The notes below the pieces were generated by a model. The model did no database searches and had not been told where the DNA came from. It saw only the letters and a list, made by a program, of their open reading frames with translations. From contig SRZB01000008.1 of NCBI GenBank assembly GCA_004793585.1, forward strand, positions 1 to 64,000: a DNA stretch of 64,000 nt, read 5' to 3'. The DNA is from Hominisplanchenecus murintestinalis. GTDB taxonomy: Bacteria > Bacillota > Clostridia > Lachnospirales > Lachnospiraceae. Positions 6,462 through 14,835 of the stretch are shown piece after piece; position 1 is the first letter of the stretch, and every line of letters starts with the position of its first letter. The translations under genes were made by a program, and so were the position numbers.

Positions 6462-8411
6462 CTAGCACACCTCCGCGCCCGCGGGCATTTCCTTCTCCGG
6501 CACCATCAGAGACAACACACCGTCCGCATCCTCAGCACAGAGCAGCATCCCTTCTGAAAGCACTCCCGCGAGCTTCGCAGGCTTCAAGTTCACCAGTACC
6601 AGTACCTTCTTTCCAACCATCTCCTCCGCACTATAGTGGGATTTGATCCCCGATACAATCTGCTTTACCTGGCTTCCGATTTTCACCTGGGAGCAGAGCA
6701 GCTTCCTGGACTTCTTCACTTCCTCGCAGGCAATGATCTCCCCCACCTGGAACTGCAGCTTTTCGAAATCATCAAAAGTAATCTCCGGCTTTGCCTCAAT
6801 ATCAATCACAGGCTCCTCTGGTTTCTCTTCCTCCGGCTGACCGTAAAGCTCCTCTACCTTTGCCAGCACCTCATTCAAATCCTGGCGTACAAAAAGGATT
6901 TCCGGTTTCTCCGTCACCTTACTGCCCGATACATAATGTCCCCATGTCTCCATATCCTCAAGACTGCGTTTCTCTGCATGAAGCTGAGCAAGGATTTTTC
7001 CGGAAGTCTCTGGCATAAAAGCCTCCAGAAGCGACGCACCGATAGAAATCCCTTCCACCAGGTTATAGAGCACGGTTGACAGACGGTCTTTTTTCGCCTC
7101 ATCCTTCGCCAGCGCCCAGGGCATCGTCTCATCAATATATTTATTGCAACGTTTAAACAATGCAAAAATCTCCGTAATCGCATCTGCCACACGCAGGCCA
7201 TCCATCTTTTCCGCTGCTTTCTTCGGCGTTTCGAGAGCCAGCGCTTTCAACTCTTCATCCACAGGTTCCGCCGCCCCTTTATCGGCAACTACACCGCCAA
7301 AATATTTATTTGACATGGAAATCGTGCGGTTTACCAGGTTTCCAAGCGTATTTGCCAAATCAGAATTCAAACGTTCTACCATGAGCTCCCAGGAAATCAC
7401 ACCGTCATTTTCAAAAGGCATCTCATGAAGCACAAAATACCTCACAGCATCCACACCGAAGAATTCTGCCAAATCATCCGCATATAACACATTCCCTTTT
7501 GACTTGCTCATCTTGCCATCCCCCTGCAGAAGCCACGGATGTCCAAACACCTGCCTCGGCAGCGGCAAATCCAGAGCCATCAGGAAAATCGGCCAGTAAA
7601 TCGTGTGAAAACGGATAATATCTTTTCCAATCAGGTGCAAGTCCGCCGGCCAGTTCTTCTTAAACTGCTCCGCGCTCTCTCCCCCGCAGTCATAACCGAT
7701 TCCCGTGATATAGTTCGTAAGTGCGTCCAGCCATACATATACCACATGCCTATCGTCAAAAGATACAGGAATCCCCCATTTAAACGAAGTCCGTGACACG
7801 CACAAGTCCTGAAGCCCCGGAAGGAGGAAATTATTCATCATCTCATTTTTCCGGGACACAGGCTGGATAAACTCGGGATGTGTATTAATGTGCTCTATCA
7901 GCCTGTCGGCATATTTACTCATTTTGAAAAAATATGCTTCCTCCTTCGCTGGCTGCACCTCACGTCCACAGTCCGGGCATTTCCCGTCCACAAGCTGCGA
8001 TTCCGTAAAAAAGGACTCACATGGGGTACAGTACATCCCTTCATAATGTCCTTTATAGATATCTCCCTGCTCGTACAGCTTCTTAAAAATCTTCTGTACC
8101 TGCTTCTCATGGTCAGCGTCTGTCGTACGGATAAACTTGTCATAAGAAGTATTCATCAAATCCCAAATCCTCTTAATCTCAGAAGCTACATTATCCACAA
8201 ACTCTTTCGGCGTAATGCCTGCCTCTCCAGCCTTCAGCTCTATCTTCTGTCCATGCTCATCCGTCCCTGTCTGAAAAAACACATCGTATCCCTGCTGCCT
8301 TTTAAACCTTGCAATACTGTCCGCAAGCACGATTTCATAGGTGTTTCCAATGTGGGGTTTGCCTGAAGTATACGCAATTGCCGTAGTCATGTAAAACTTT
8401 TTCTTTTCCAT
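6462..8411 (-). CDS. metG: methionyl-tRNA synthetase
   Basis: 649 residues; charges tRNA-Met in the cytoplasm. Class I motifs: HIGH as PHIGN near residue 20, zinc-knuckle cysteines CTPCESFF...CPDCG near 125-145, and KMSKSKGN near 300. A C-terminal dimerising tRNA-binding domain (FDDFEKLQFQVGEI to the end) is present. The start is set at MEKKKFYMTTAI, preceded by AAGGAAG; the longer open frame runs back into the T-box leader and is not coding. Expression should follow tRNA-Met charging through that leader. Confidence 0.97.
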   Translation of the reverse strand: MEKKKFYMTTAIAYTSGKPHIGNTYEIVLADSIARFKRQQGYDVFFQTGTDEHGQKIELKAGEAGITPKEFVDNVASEIKRIWDLMNTSYDKFIRTTDADHEKQVQKIFKKLYEQGDIYKGHYEGMYCTPCESFFTESQLVDGKCPDCGREVQPAKEEAYFFKMSKYADRLIEHINTHPEFIQPVSRKNEMMNNFLLPGLQDLCVSRTSFKWGIPVSFDDRHVVYVWLDALTNYITGIGYDCGGESAEQFKKNWPADLHLIGKDIIRFHTIYWPIFLMALDLPLPRQVFGHPWLLQGDGKMSKSKGNVLYADDLAEFFGVDAVRYFVLHEMPFENDGVISWELMVERLNSDLANTLGNLVNRTISMSNKYFGGVVADKGAAEPVDEELKALALETPKKAAEKMDGLRVADAITEIFALFKRCNKYIDETMPWALAKDEAKKDRLSTVLYNLVEGISIGASLLEAFMPETSGKILAQLHAEKRSLEDMETWGHYVSGSKVTEKPEILFVRQDLNEVLAKVEELYGQPEEEKPEEPVIDIEAKPEITFDDFEKLQFQVGEIIACEEVKKSRKLLCSQVKIGSQVKQIVSGIKSHYSAEEMVGKKVLVLVNLKPAKLAGVLSEGMLLCAEDADGVLSLMVPEKEMPAGAEVC

Positions 8412-8419
8412 CTTCTTTC

Positions 8420-8703
8420 TTCCTTTCATCAAAAAAGCCCTCTCAACATCACATTGAGAAGGCGAGTTTTCCCGCGTTACCACTTCACTTTATCCATTCC
8501 TCACGAAATGAACCTCTGCAAGTGCGAATTTCACACTCTTCCGCTGTAACAGGCGGTTCCTGTCGCAGCCTTGCCGCACACTGTGCAGTTCGGTGCGCCG
8601 CTCAGAAGCCATCTTCCACCTTTCTTCCTATATCCCTCTCAGCTATCGGGAATTCTCTGTAATACTCCAAAGGGTGTACTCTCTTCGTCTCCGCGTTTTC
8701 CTT
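8420..8703 (-). promoter_or_regulatory. T-box leader of metG
   Basis: The minus strand carries the T-box core AGTGGTAACGCGGG (about 8490-8477) followed by a terminator: CTCGCCTTCTCAATGTGATG and then TTGAGAGGGCTTTTTT. Upstream lie the Stem I landmarks AGAGAGT and AGAGAATT. An AUG in GGAAGATGGCTTC (8612-8610) is the likely Met specifier codon. Uncharged tRNA-Met would pair here and with the T-box bulge, favouring antitermination. Confidence 0.9.
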
Positions 8704-8709
8704 TTCACT

Positions 8710-8738
8710 AAGCTAACACATCGTGCCTGGGATGTCAA
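8710..8738 (-). promoter_or_regulatory. promoter of the metG T-box operon
   Basis: TTGACA (8738-8733), 17 bases, TAGCTT (8715-8710) on the minus strand, just upstream of the T-box Stem I. The -10 is weak. Confidence 0.5.
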
Positions 8739-8783
8739 GAAGGGTTTCGCAGTTCTTTTAAACTGCTGTAACTATCCCAGGCG

Positions 8784-8841
8784 CAAATTGCGGTTTGTCG
8801 GGGAATCTGCCGCTTACCCCGGGCAGTTACGAAACCGATAG
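8784..8841. repeat. dispersed intergenic repeat, copy A
   Basis: Starts with CAAATTGCGGTTTG (8784-8797), continues with TCGGGGAATCTGCCGCTTAC and ends with a GGGCAGTTACGAAACCG tail. Related copies lie at 28301, 33264 and 37147. It lies between the helicase stop and the metG promoter. Confidence 0.6.
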
Positions 8842-8868
8842 TCCCCACTCGAACTTTACTCTGCTCTT

Positions 8869-11217
8869 TCACCCGCCCCGTCCCTCCCAGAACCGCCGCA
8901 TTTCCTCTGCGGCATTCTCCCTGGTACAGTATCGATAGTCCGCCCATTCGCGTGGAAACAGTTCAAGATACTGCCGTCTGGTAAAACGCTCATCCAACAG
9001 GAGAATGACTCCCTCGTCTTCGTCGGTGCGTATCACCCGCCCCGCAGACTGCAGAACCTTGTTCATGCCGGGATACAGATAGGCATAGGCAAAACCGTCC
9101 TGCCCCCGCCCGGCATAATAGTTTTTCAAAATCTCCCGCTCATTGCATACCTGGGGCAGCCCTGTGCCAATGATAGCCGCGCCTATCAGACGGTCATGCT
9201 TCAAGTCAATGCCCTCGCCAAAGATGCCTCCCATCACACAGAATCCCACCAGGCTCTTTTTCCCGCCACACGCAAAAGCTGCCAAAAATTCTTCTTTCTC
9301 TGCTTCTTTCATCCCGCCGCTCTGAAGCAGAACCTCAGCTTCTCCACGATTCAGTTCTCCAAAACATTCTGCTACCTCCTGCATCATCTTATATGACGGA
9401 AAAAACGCCAGGTAATTCCCTGTTCTCTGCTGTATCATCGCCTGGATATACTCCGCCATCCTCCGGTACTCCGCATATCCTCGTCTGGTATAGCGGCTGC
9501 TTACATCCGTGCCAACCAGAAGCAGCTTTTTCTCCGGCCGAAACACAGATTTGGCATACATCGTATACGGTTCTCTGTCCTCCCCCAGAAGGCTGATATA
9601 GTACTGCACCGGAAGTAACGTAGCAGAAAAGAACACGGCGCTCCTGCCTTTGTTCAGACATTCCTGAAGATTCGCAGATGGATCTACACAAAAAAGTTTC
9701 ACCATAAAACGCCCATCAGATAACATTTCCGTATAAATCACATAATGTTCATCCAGCCTTTCGCACACATCCAAAAAAGTACGTACCGCAAAATACAGTT
9801 CCAGCGTTTTTTCCCTGGCTTCCCCCTGAGATACATCCTCCATAAAAGTTTCCATCTCCCCTGCCAGGCTCATCAATGCCGCGGAAAATACCGTAACATC
9901 CGGTAACACACGGTAATCCGGACATTCCCTCTTCCATTCCAGCATCCTGCGGTTACACTGTTCCAGGAGCCGTTCCAATTTCCGGCTGTAAGGTTTCACT
10001 ACCCGCTTGACCTCCAGGAAATCCTCTTTCACCAATACGGCGCTGAACATTTCTCTTCCCCGTTCCACCAGGTTATGAGCCTCATCTATGAGAAAAAGGT
10101 AACTACCCTTTACATTTTCTCCAAAGAACCGTTTGAGGTGTGCCCTGGGATCAAACACATAATTATAGTCACAAATAACTGCATCCACCCACAGAGACAC
10201 ATCCAGCGACAGTTCAAACGGACACACCTGCCATTTCTCGCTCTGCCGGACAAGAGCCTCTCTGGAAAAATCCTGACGGGTTGTCACCATATCATAAACC
10301 GCATCATTAATCCTGTCAAAATGCCCTTTGGCATAAGGACATGCCTCCGGGTTGCACTCCATCTCTTCACATCCGCAGATTTTCTCTTTGGCCGTAAGCG
10401 TCACTACTTTATAAGACAGTCCACGATCTTTTAACAGGGAAAATGCCTCCTCTGCAACGGTTCGGGTAATCGTCTTTGCCGTTAAATAAAAAATCTTTTC
10501 TCCAAGCCCCTCTCCTACGGCTTTCACTGCCGGGAAAATCGTGGAAATCGTTTTCCCCACCCCGGTAGGCGCCTGAAGAAATAGCGTCCTTTTCCGAAAA
10601 ATCGTCCGGTACACGCCTGCCGCCAGCTCTTTCTGCCCCTCCCTGTAAGCAAAGGGAAATTCCATTTCCTTTATAGATGCGGTACGCTCTTTCCTCCAGC
10701 CTATCTGGTATTCACACCATTTCTTATACGCATCTATGAGCCCGTTAAACCACTCCTCCAGCTCCTGAAAACAGAAATCCGTCTGAAATCGCTTCACATC
10801 TTCTGTCTCCAGATTACAATACGTCATCTGTACACAAACCTGCTCCAGTTCCTTCTGCAGCCCATAAATATATGCATAGCACTTCGCCTGCGCCTGATGC
10901 ACAGGAACAGGTTCTTCCACCAGCGCCAAATCCCGGTAAACGCCTTTGATTTCATCCACCAGCACTCCCTTGCTGTCCGTCTGTATTCCATCTGCACGTC
11001 CTTCAATTACAATCGCATACGTCCCGCAGTCTATCCTGTGCCGCAGCGGCACTTCCGCAGCATAGGACGCCCCCATCTGGCCCTGGATTTTTCGGTGAAG
11101 ACGGCTTCCAATCTGCATAGCCTCCTTATCAGCCATCGTTCCCTTTCGATTGTCAATGTCCCCGCTCTGTAAAATAAATTCCACCAGATTTCGGACGGAT
11201 ATCCTGATTTCTTCCAT
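8869..11217 (-). CDS. PD-(D/E)XK nuclease fused to an XPD/DinG-type helicase
   Basis: 782 residues. An N-terminal RecB/Cas4-like nuclease segment (about 1-170; EGRADG followed by VDEIKG at about 72-92) is joined to a superfamily 2 DEAD_2 helicase. Helicase motifs: Walker A QAPTGVGKT at about 216, four Fe-S-type cysteines (CGC..C....C) at about 281-293, DEAH as LIDEAHNL, and C-terminal QSAGRVIRTDEDEG. An ATP-driven 5'-3' DNA helicase acting in repair or R-loop removal is expected. The start at 11217 has AAGG-AAAGGG upstream. Its own promoter is not obvious. Similar fusions are common in Clostridia; the exact role is not established. Confidence 0.87.
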   Translation of the reverse strand: MEEIRISVRNLVEFILQSGDIDNRKGTMADKEAMQIGSRLHRKIQGQMGASYAAEVPLRHRIDCGTYAIVIEGRADGIQTDSKGVLVDEIKGVYRDLALVEEPVPVHQAQAKCYAYIYGLQKELEQVCVQMTYCNLETEDVKRFQTDFCFQELEEWFNGLIDAYKKWCEYQIGWRKERTASIKEMEFPFAYREGQKELAAGVYRTIFRKRTLFLQAPTGVGKTISTIFPAVKAVGEGLGEKIFYLTAKTITRTVAEEAFSLLKDRGLSYKVVTLTAKEKICGCEEMECNPEACPYAKGHFDRINDAVYDMVTTRQDFSREALVRQSEKWQVCPFELSLDVSLWVDAVICDYNYVFDPRAHLKRFFGENVKGSYLFLIDEAHNLVERGREMFSAVLVKEDFLEVKRVVKPYSRKLERLLEQCNRRMLEWKRECPDYRVLPDVTVFSAALMSLAGEMETFMEDVSQGEAREKTLELYFAVRTFLDVCERLDEHYVIYTEMLSDGRFMVKLFCVDPSANLQECLNKGRSAVFFSATLLPVQYYISLLGEDREPYTMYAKSVFRPEKKLLLVGTDVSSRYTRRGYAEYRRMAEYIQAMIQQRTGNYLAFFPSYKMMQEVAECFGELNRGEAEVLLQSGGMKEAEKEEFLAAFACGGKKSLVGFCVMGGIFGEGIDLKHDRLIGAAIIGTGLPQVCNEREILKNYYAGRGQDGFAYAYLYPGMNKVLQSAGRVIRTDEDEGVILLLDERFTRRQYLELFPREWADYRYCTRENAAEEMRRFWEGRGG

Positions 11218-11257
11218 GACTGCCCTTTCCTTACCGCTTGTTTCTTTCATTATAATA

Positions 11258-11298
11258 TAAAAACAGCCAGCCCGTAAACACTTACAGACTGGCCGTTT
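11258..11298 (-). terminator. terminator of the HPr-like gene
   Basis: Minus strand: AAACGGCCAG ... CTGGCTGTTTTTATATT. Lies 42 bases after the HPr-like stop and just before the helicase. Confidence 0.65.
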
Positions 11299-11339
11299 CA
11301 CAAAACTCTTATAAACTCACCTGCGGCGATGGAACTCTT

Positions 11340-11582
11340 TTATGCCGTTGCATATTTACTTAATACATTTTCAAACTGCATATTCTCTCCGCCGTATTTT
11401 ACTGTCAGCGCACGGGTTAAATCCAGGCTCAAAACGCCCAGCATAGATTTCGCATCAATGATAATCCTGTTGCTATTATAAGAAACATCAATGTCAAAGT
11501 CACAATTCCCGGCAGCATTGACGAACTCCTTCACCTCTTCCAACTCGGTAAGCTTAATCTTCTTCTCTGTTCTCTCTGACAT
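11340..11582 (-). CDS. HPr-like protein without the active-site histidine
   Basis: 80 residues. The central KSMLGVLSL matches the regulatory Ser46 region of HPr (KSIMGVMSL in Bacillus), and the rest fits the HPr fold. However, the phosphocarrier site (His15 in an HARPAT motif) is missing: the aligned region reads TELEEVKEFVNAAG, with no histidine anywhere in the protein. It therefore cannot carry PTS phosphate from enzyme I, but could still be phosphorylated on serine by HprK (encoded at 32232) and act like Bacillus Crh. It is monocistronic, with its own promoter and terminator. The regulatory role is inference. Confidence 0.8.
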   Translation of the reverse strand: MSERTEKKIKLTELEEVKEFVNAAGNCDFDIDVSYNSNRIIIDAKSMLGVLSLDLTRALTVKYGGENMQFENVLSKYATA

Positions 11583-11681
11583 AGTTATTCACCCTTTCTT
11601 TACTTAAATCGAAATTCTCTTCAGCTGCCCGGCTCCGGAATTTCTGCATGTGCCAGACAGCTTCCGCATTTCTTGCCAGAC

Positions 11682-11710
11682 ATTATGCCACCGGGATTTC
11701 TATTTGTCAA
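11682..11710 (-). promoter_or_regulatory. promoter of the HPr-like gene
   Basis: TTGACA (11710-11705), 17 bases, CATAAT (11687-11682) on the minus strand, giving a leader of about 95 bases. The remaining gene-free part (11711-11869) is AT-rich with no clear signal. Confidence 0.7.
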
Positions 11711-11869
11711 TCCTTTTATATCCCGGTTTGTCCCGGCATATTCGGACATTTTATCGGCTTTTTTCATGATTTTTACTAAAATATTTTTCCCGTTTTGTGC
11801 GAATTTATTCCAATAATTTTTCCAAATTTCGGTGTTTCTTTAAAATTTCGCAAAAAAATTATTTCCATT

Positions 11870-12640
11870 TTATCTCATTTCTGTCATAAATTCACGGAAT
11901 TTCATCGGCAGGAACTGGCGCTGAAGATTCAGGTTTTTCCTTTCCTCTATTGCAATCGAACGGCAGAACCCCTTCCAGAGCTGTTCGATTTCCCTCTCTT
12001 TCTCTGATACCTTTCCTGCTTTCTCCCAATCCGGCTCTTCCCCAACGACCAGCACCCACTGCTTATACGCTTCATGCGCCAAAAACATCCGATGCGTCCT
12101 GTCATATATCAAAAAGTGTTCACAGGGGAACCTGTCCGAAAAATGCTCGCCAATCAGCGGCAGGATATGGTTCTCCGGACGGATTTCTGAAAACAATACG
12201 CCGCTCTCTAACTCCCGGAAACGCAGAAACTGAAAGTAACGGTGCGCTTCATTCCCCGTAGTACGGGAAAGCTCAAAAACCCGGCATACGGCGGGATTCT
12301 GAAGATTCTGCATAATCGCTCCCTGCCTTCCCCCGGAAAGCCCCGCTGCCACCGTCCGGTAAATATAGTCTGCCTTTTCCCGGCTGCGCGACAAGGCTGC
12401 GCAATAAATATGATAATAATCTTCATCTCCCAGCTTTCTCCGAAGGGAATCCGCCACTTTCCCTGCCTTTTCCCCATCCGGTTCTACCTCAAGATAACGG
12501 GCAAAAAGCTCATAGTTCATATCTTCTTTCAAAGCCAGCTTCACATTCCCGTGTCCGAGCCTGCTGGCCCATGCATCATATACTCCGGTAAAAATCCCAT
12601 CCGTGCTATCCTCGCACAAAAAGATTGTTTTTTCTCCCAT
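11870..12640 (-). CDS. DUF4130 (TIGR03915-type) probable DNA metabolism protein
   Basis: 256 residues of the DUF4130 family, the domain that in other bacteria is fused to UdgX-type uracil-DNA glycosylases. Features seen: N-terminal FLCEDSTDGIFTGVYDAW, central RSREKADYIYRTV, and VFELSRTTGNEAHRYFQFLRF, the most conserved block, followed by HFSDRFP. Biochemical activity is unknown. Its ATG directly abuts the stop codon of the radical SAM gene (TAGATG), so the two are translationally coupled and probably act together. The pair sits behind a promoter with LexA-like boxes. Confidence 0.88.
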   Translation of the reverse strand: MGEKTIFLCEDSTDGIFTGVYDAWASRLGHGNVKLALKEDMNYELFARYLEVEPDGEKAGKVADSLRRKLGDEDYYHIYCAALSRSREKADYIYRTVAAGLSGGRQGAIMQNLQNPAVCRVFELSRTTGNEAHRYFQFLRFRELESGVLFSEIRPENHILPLIGEHFSDRFPCEHFLIYDRTHRMFLAHEAYKQWVLVVGEEPDWEKAGKVSEKEREIEQLWKGFCRSIAIEERKNLNLQRQFLPMKFREFMTEMR

Positions 12641-13933
12641 CTATCTCGCCACCCCACAGTCGTCAAACAAATTCAACTGATGATAATGTTCCAAATCGAA
12701 CGGAAGCCTCTCTTTCACACTCAGCAAATTCCTCATAATATAATCTTCCTCAATTTTTACCGGATACATCATTCTTCCCCCGCAGGTGATAAAATACAAG
12801 GCACGTTTCAGCACAACGCCCATTTTTTTCAAATCTCCAAAGCTTAATGCGCCATACCGCCGCGCCTTCACAATCCTCTGCGCCGACTTCACGCCTATTC
12901 CCGGAACCCGAAGCAGCGTCTGATAAGGCGCCCGGGTCACTTCCACCGGGAACTGCTCCAGATGCGAAAGCGCCCAATCACATTTCGGGTCCAGAAAAAC
13001 ATTGAAATTCGGACGCTTGGCGCTAAGCAGCTCCGACGCCTGAAAACCATAAAAACGCATCAGCCAGTCTGCCTGATACAGGCGATGCTCCCGCAGAAGC
13101 GGCGGCCCTCCCGGAAGCGCCGGAAGTTCCGAATCCTCATTTACCTGAACAAACGCAGAATAAAACACTCGCTTTAGCTGGAATTTCTGATACAAAGACT
13201 CCGCCACCGATACGATTTCAAAATCATTCTCCGGCGTCGCCCCGATAATCATCTGAGTACTCTGCCCCGCCGGAACAAACCGGGGCGCCTGCCTGTACAC
13301 CATCAGTTCCTGCCTGTTCTGCTCCATCCGGTTCTGTATCTGGCGCATAGGCGTCAAAATCGTGCGGCGGCTCTTGTGGGGAGCCAGCTTTTTCAAACTT
13401 TCAGAAGTAGGCAGCTCCAGGTTAATGCTCATACGATCTGCCAAAAGCCCCGTCCTGTCAATAAGCTCCTGGGGCGCCCCCGGAATCGCTTTTACATGGA
13501 TATATCCCTGGAACTGACACTCATTCCTGAGCTTATACAATGTCTGATACAAAAGCTCCATAGTATACACAGGATTATGCAGAATCCCCGAACTCAAAAA
13601 TAAACCTTCTATATAATTACGCCTATAAAACTCCATCGTAAGCGTGCAGACTTCCTCCGGCGTGAAAGAAGCCCTGGGCACATCATTCGAACAGCGGTTA
13701 ATACAATATTTGCAATCGAACACGCACTCATTTGTAAACAGAATCTTCAGCAGGGAAATGCATCTGCCATCCGCCGAAAAACTGTGGCAAATACCTTTTG
13801 CTACAGTATTTCCCATATGCTTACCGTCTCCCTTTCTGTCTATACCGCTGGAAGTGCACGCCACGTCATACTTTGCCGCGTCCGAAAGGATATCCAGTTT
13901 TTCATAAATGCTCATCGCTTCCTGTATCTTCAT
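12641..13933 (-). CDS. putative DNA modification/repair radical SAM protein (TIGR03916-type)
   Basis: 430 residues. The Fe-S cluster motif CVFDCKYC (C-x3-C-x2-C) lies at about residues 73-80, followed by a radical SAM barrel. Near the C-terminus LLRVPGIGVKSAQRIV (about 344-359) is a helix-hairpin-helix DNA-binding motif of the kind found in repair glycosylases and RadA/RuvA. The combination predicts a radical enzyme acting on DNA; the substrate is unknown. GGAAGGT precedes the ATG. First gene of a two-gene operon with DUF4130. The promoter carries three LexA-like sites, so damage induction is predicted. Confidence 0.9.
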   Translation of the reverse strand: MKIQEAMSIYEKLDILSDAAKYDVACTSSGIDRKGDGKHMGNTVAKGICHSFSADGRCISLLKILFTNECVFDCKYCINRCSNDVPRASFTPEEVCTLTMEFYRRNYIEGLFLSSGILHNPVYTMELLYQTLYKLRNECQFQGYIHVKAIPGAPQELIDRTGLLADRMSINLELPTSESLKKLAPHKSRRTILTPMRQIQNRMEQNRQELMVYRQAPRFVPAGQSTQMIIGATPENDFEIVSVAESLYQKFQLKRVFYSAFVQVNEDSELPALPGGPPLLREHRLYQADWLMRFYGFQASELLSAKRPNFNVFLDPKCDWALSHLEQFPVEVTRAPYQTLLRVPGIGVKSAQRIVKARRYGALSFGDLKKMGVVLKRALYFITCGGRMMYPVKIEEDYIMRNLLSVKERLPFDLEHYHQLNLFDDCGVAR

Positions 13934-13949
13934 ATGTTACACCTTCCAA

Positions 13950-14020
13950 AGAACACTCGTTTGTTTCTTTATTGTAACATATGTTCGGGTAGAATGCAAG
14001 TATTTACGAACAAAAGTTTG
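13950..14020 (-). promoter_or_regulatory. SOS-type promoter with three LexA-like boxes
   Basis: Minus-strand promoter TTGCAT (13999-13994), 17 bases, TACAAT (13976-13971). LexA-like boxes (plus strand): AGAACACTCGTTTG at 13950-13963 just downstream of the start site, GTAACATATGTTCG at 13974-13987 overlapping the -10 and spacer, and CGAACAAAAGTTTG at 14007-14020 upstream of the -35. All resemble the Firmicute consensus CGAACRNRYGTTYG, with one to three deviations each. Confidence 0.8.
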
Positions 14021-14145
14021 CACAAAAACAACAGAGCTAAAAAATCTTCCGCACCGCGCAACAATTTTGTGAATTTTGTTCACATCTTTAATATGTAAAA
14101 CTGATCTTTTTCTTACAAAAAAATATATTTTAAAAGCGTTAAATT
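14021..14145. other. gene-free AT-rich spacer
   Basis: Between the SOS-type promoter and the GNAT terminator. No reading frame with a ribosome site and no clear structure was seen. Confidence 0.4.
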
Positions 14146-14192
14146 AATAAAAAGAGAACATTTTCAGGAATAAAACCTGGAAATGTTCTCTT
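14146..14192 (-). terminator. terminator of the GNAT gene
   Basis: GAGAACATTTTCAGG (14154-14168) pairs with CCTGGAAATGTTCTC (14176-14190), a 15-base stem with one G-U pair. On the minus strand TTTTTATT follows. Confidence 0.85.
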
Positions 14193-14280
14193 CTTTCATA
14201 TATTGAACTTTGACAAAAAATAATATTTCAATTTATCATATCTCAAAACAAAAAAAATTGCCAGTGTTACCCAGATTATA

Positions 14281-14784
14281 TCATAATTTAAATTCAAGCC
14301 ATATGCATTTCCAGTCCTCTCCCAATATATGATACCTCTCTGTTTTTTCCGGTTCTGCTTCCTGAAATCCCACAGACTTGTAGCAATGATATGCCGACGC
14401 ATTATTCTCAAAAACGCCCAAGGTGATTTTCCCGGCTTCCAAAGCTTCATGCGCATACTGCACCGCCAGCTTCAGCATCTGTTTGCCGTATCCATTCCCT
14501 CTCTTGCTGCTGTCCACGATGATAAACCCAAAATGAACCGCCTTCTTTTCTCTGTCCAAAAAGCGCATGGTAAGATGTCCTGCCACTCCGTCTTCATCAA
14601 CGGCTGTCAGGGCATACAGATTATCCTCTCGCGCATATCTTTCATAATATTCATTCATATCCTCTGCAGTAATAGGATACTTTTCATATCTGTCCGCGCA
14701 CCATTGGCGGAATGATACCTCATCCTTGATCCATCCCACAATCTTCTCTGCATCACTTGCCTCATATGGCCTTAACTGTAACAT
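14281..14784 (-). CDS. GNAT-family N-acetyltransferase
   Basis: 167 residues of the GCN5-related acetyltransferase fold. It starts with LQLRPYEASDAEKIVGWI, a RimJ/RimL-like opening, and has the acetyl-CoA loop KRGNGYGKQML at about 105 and the FENNASAYHCYKSVGFQEAE motif at about 130. Substrate not predictable. The start at 14784 is supported by GGAGGT 5 bases upstream; the longer frame lacks one. Monocistronic, with a strong terminator about 90 bases downstream. Confidence 0.88.
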   Translation of the reverse strand: MLQLRPYEASDAEKIVGWIKDEVSFRQWCADRYEKYPITAEDMNEYYERYAREDNLYALTAVDEDGVAGHLTMRFLDREKKAVHFGFIIVDSSKRGNGYGKQMLKLAVQYAHEALEAGKITLGVFENNASAYHCYKSVGFQEAEPEKTERYHILGEDWKCIWLEFKL

Positions 14785-14835
14785 AACACACCTCCGCTTT
14801 TTTGTATTCTGCCACGCTGCCTGCATGTTCCCTGA

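Noticed and set aside
11301..11301. Longer start for the nuclease-helicase gene
   Set aside because: The extra 28 codons overlap the upstream terminator and have no ribosome site; 11217 has one.
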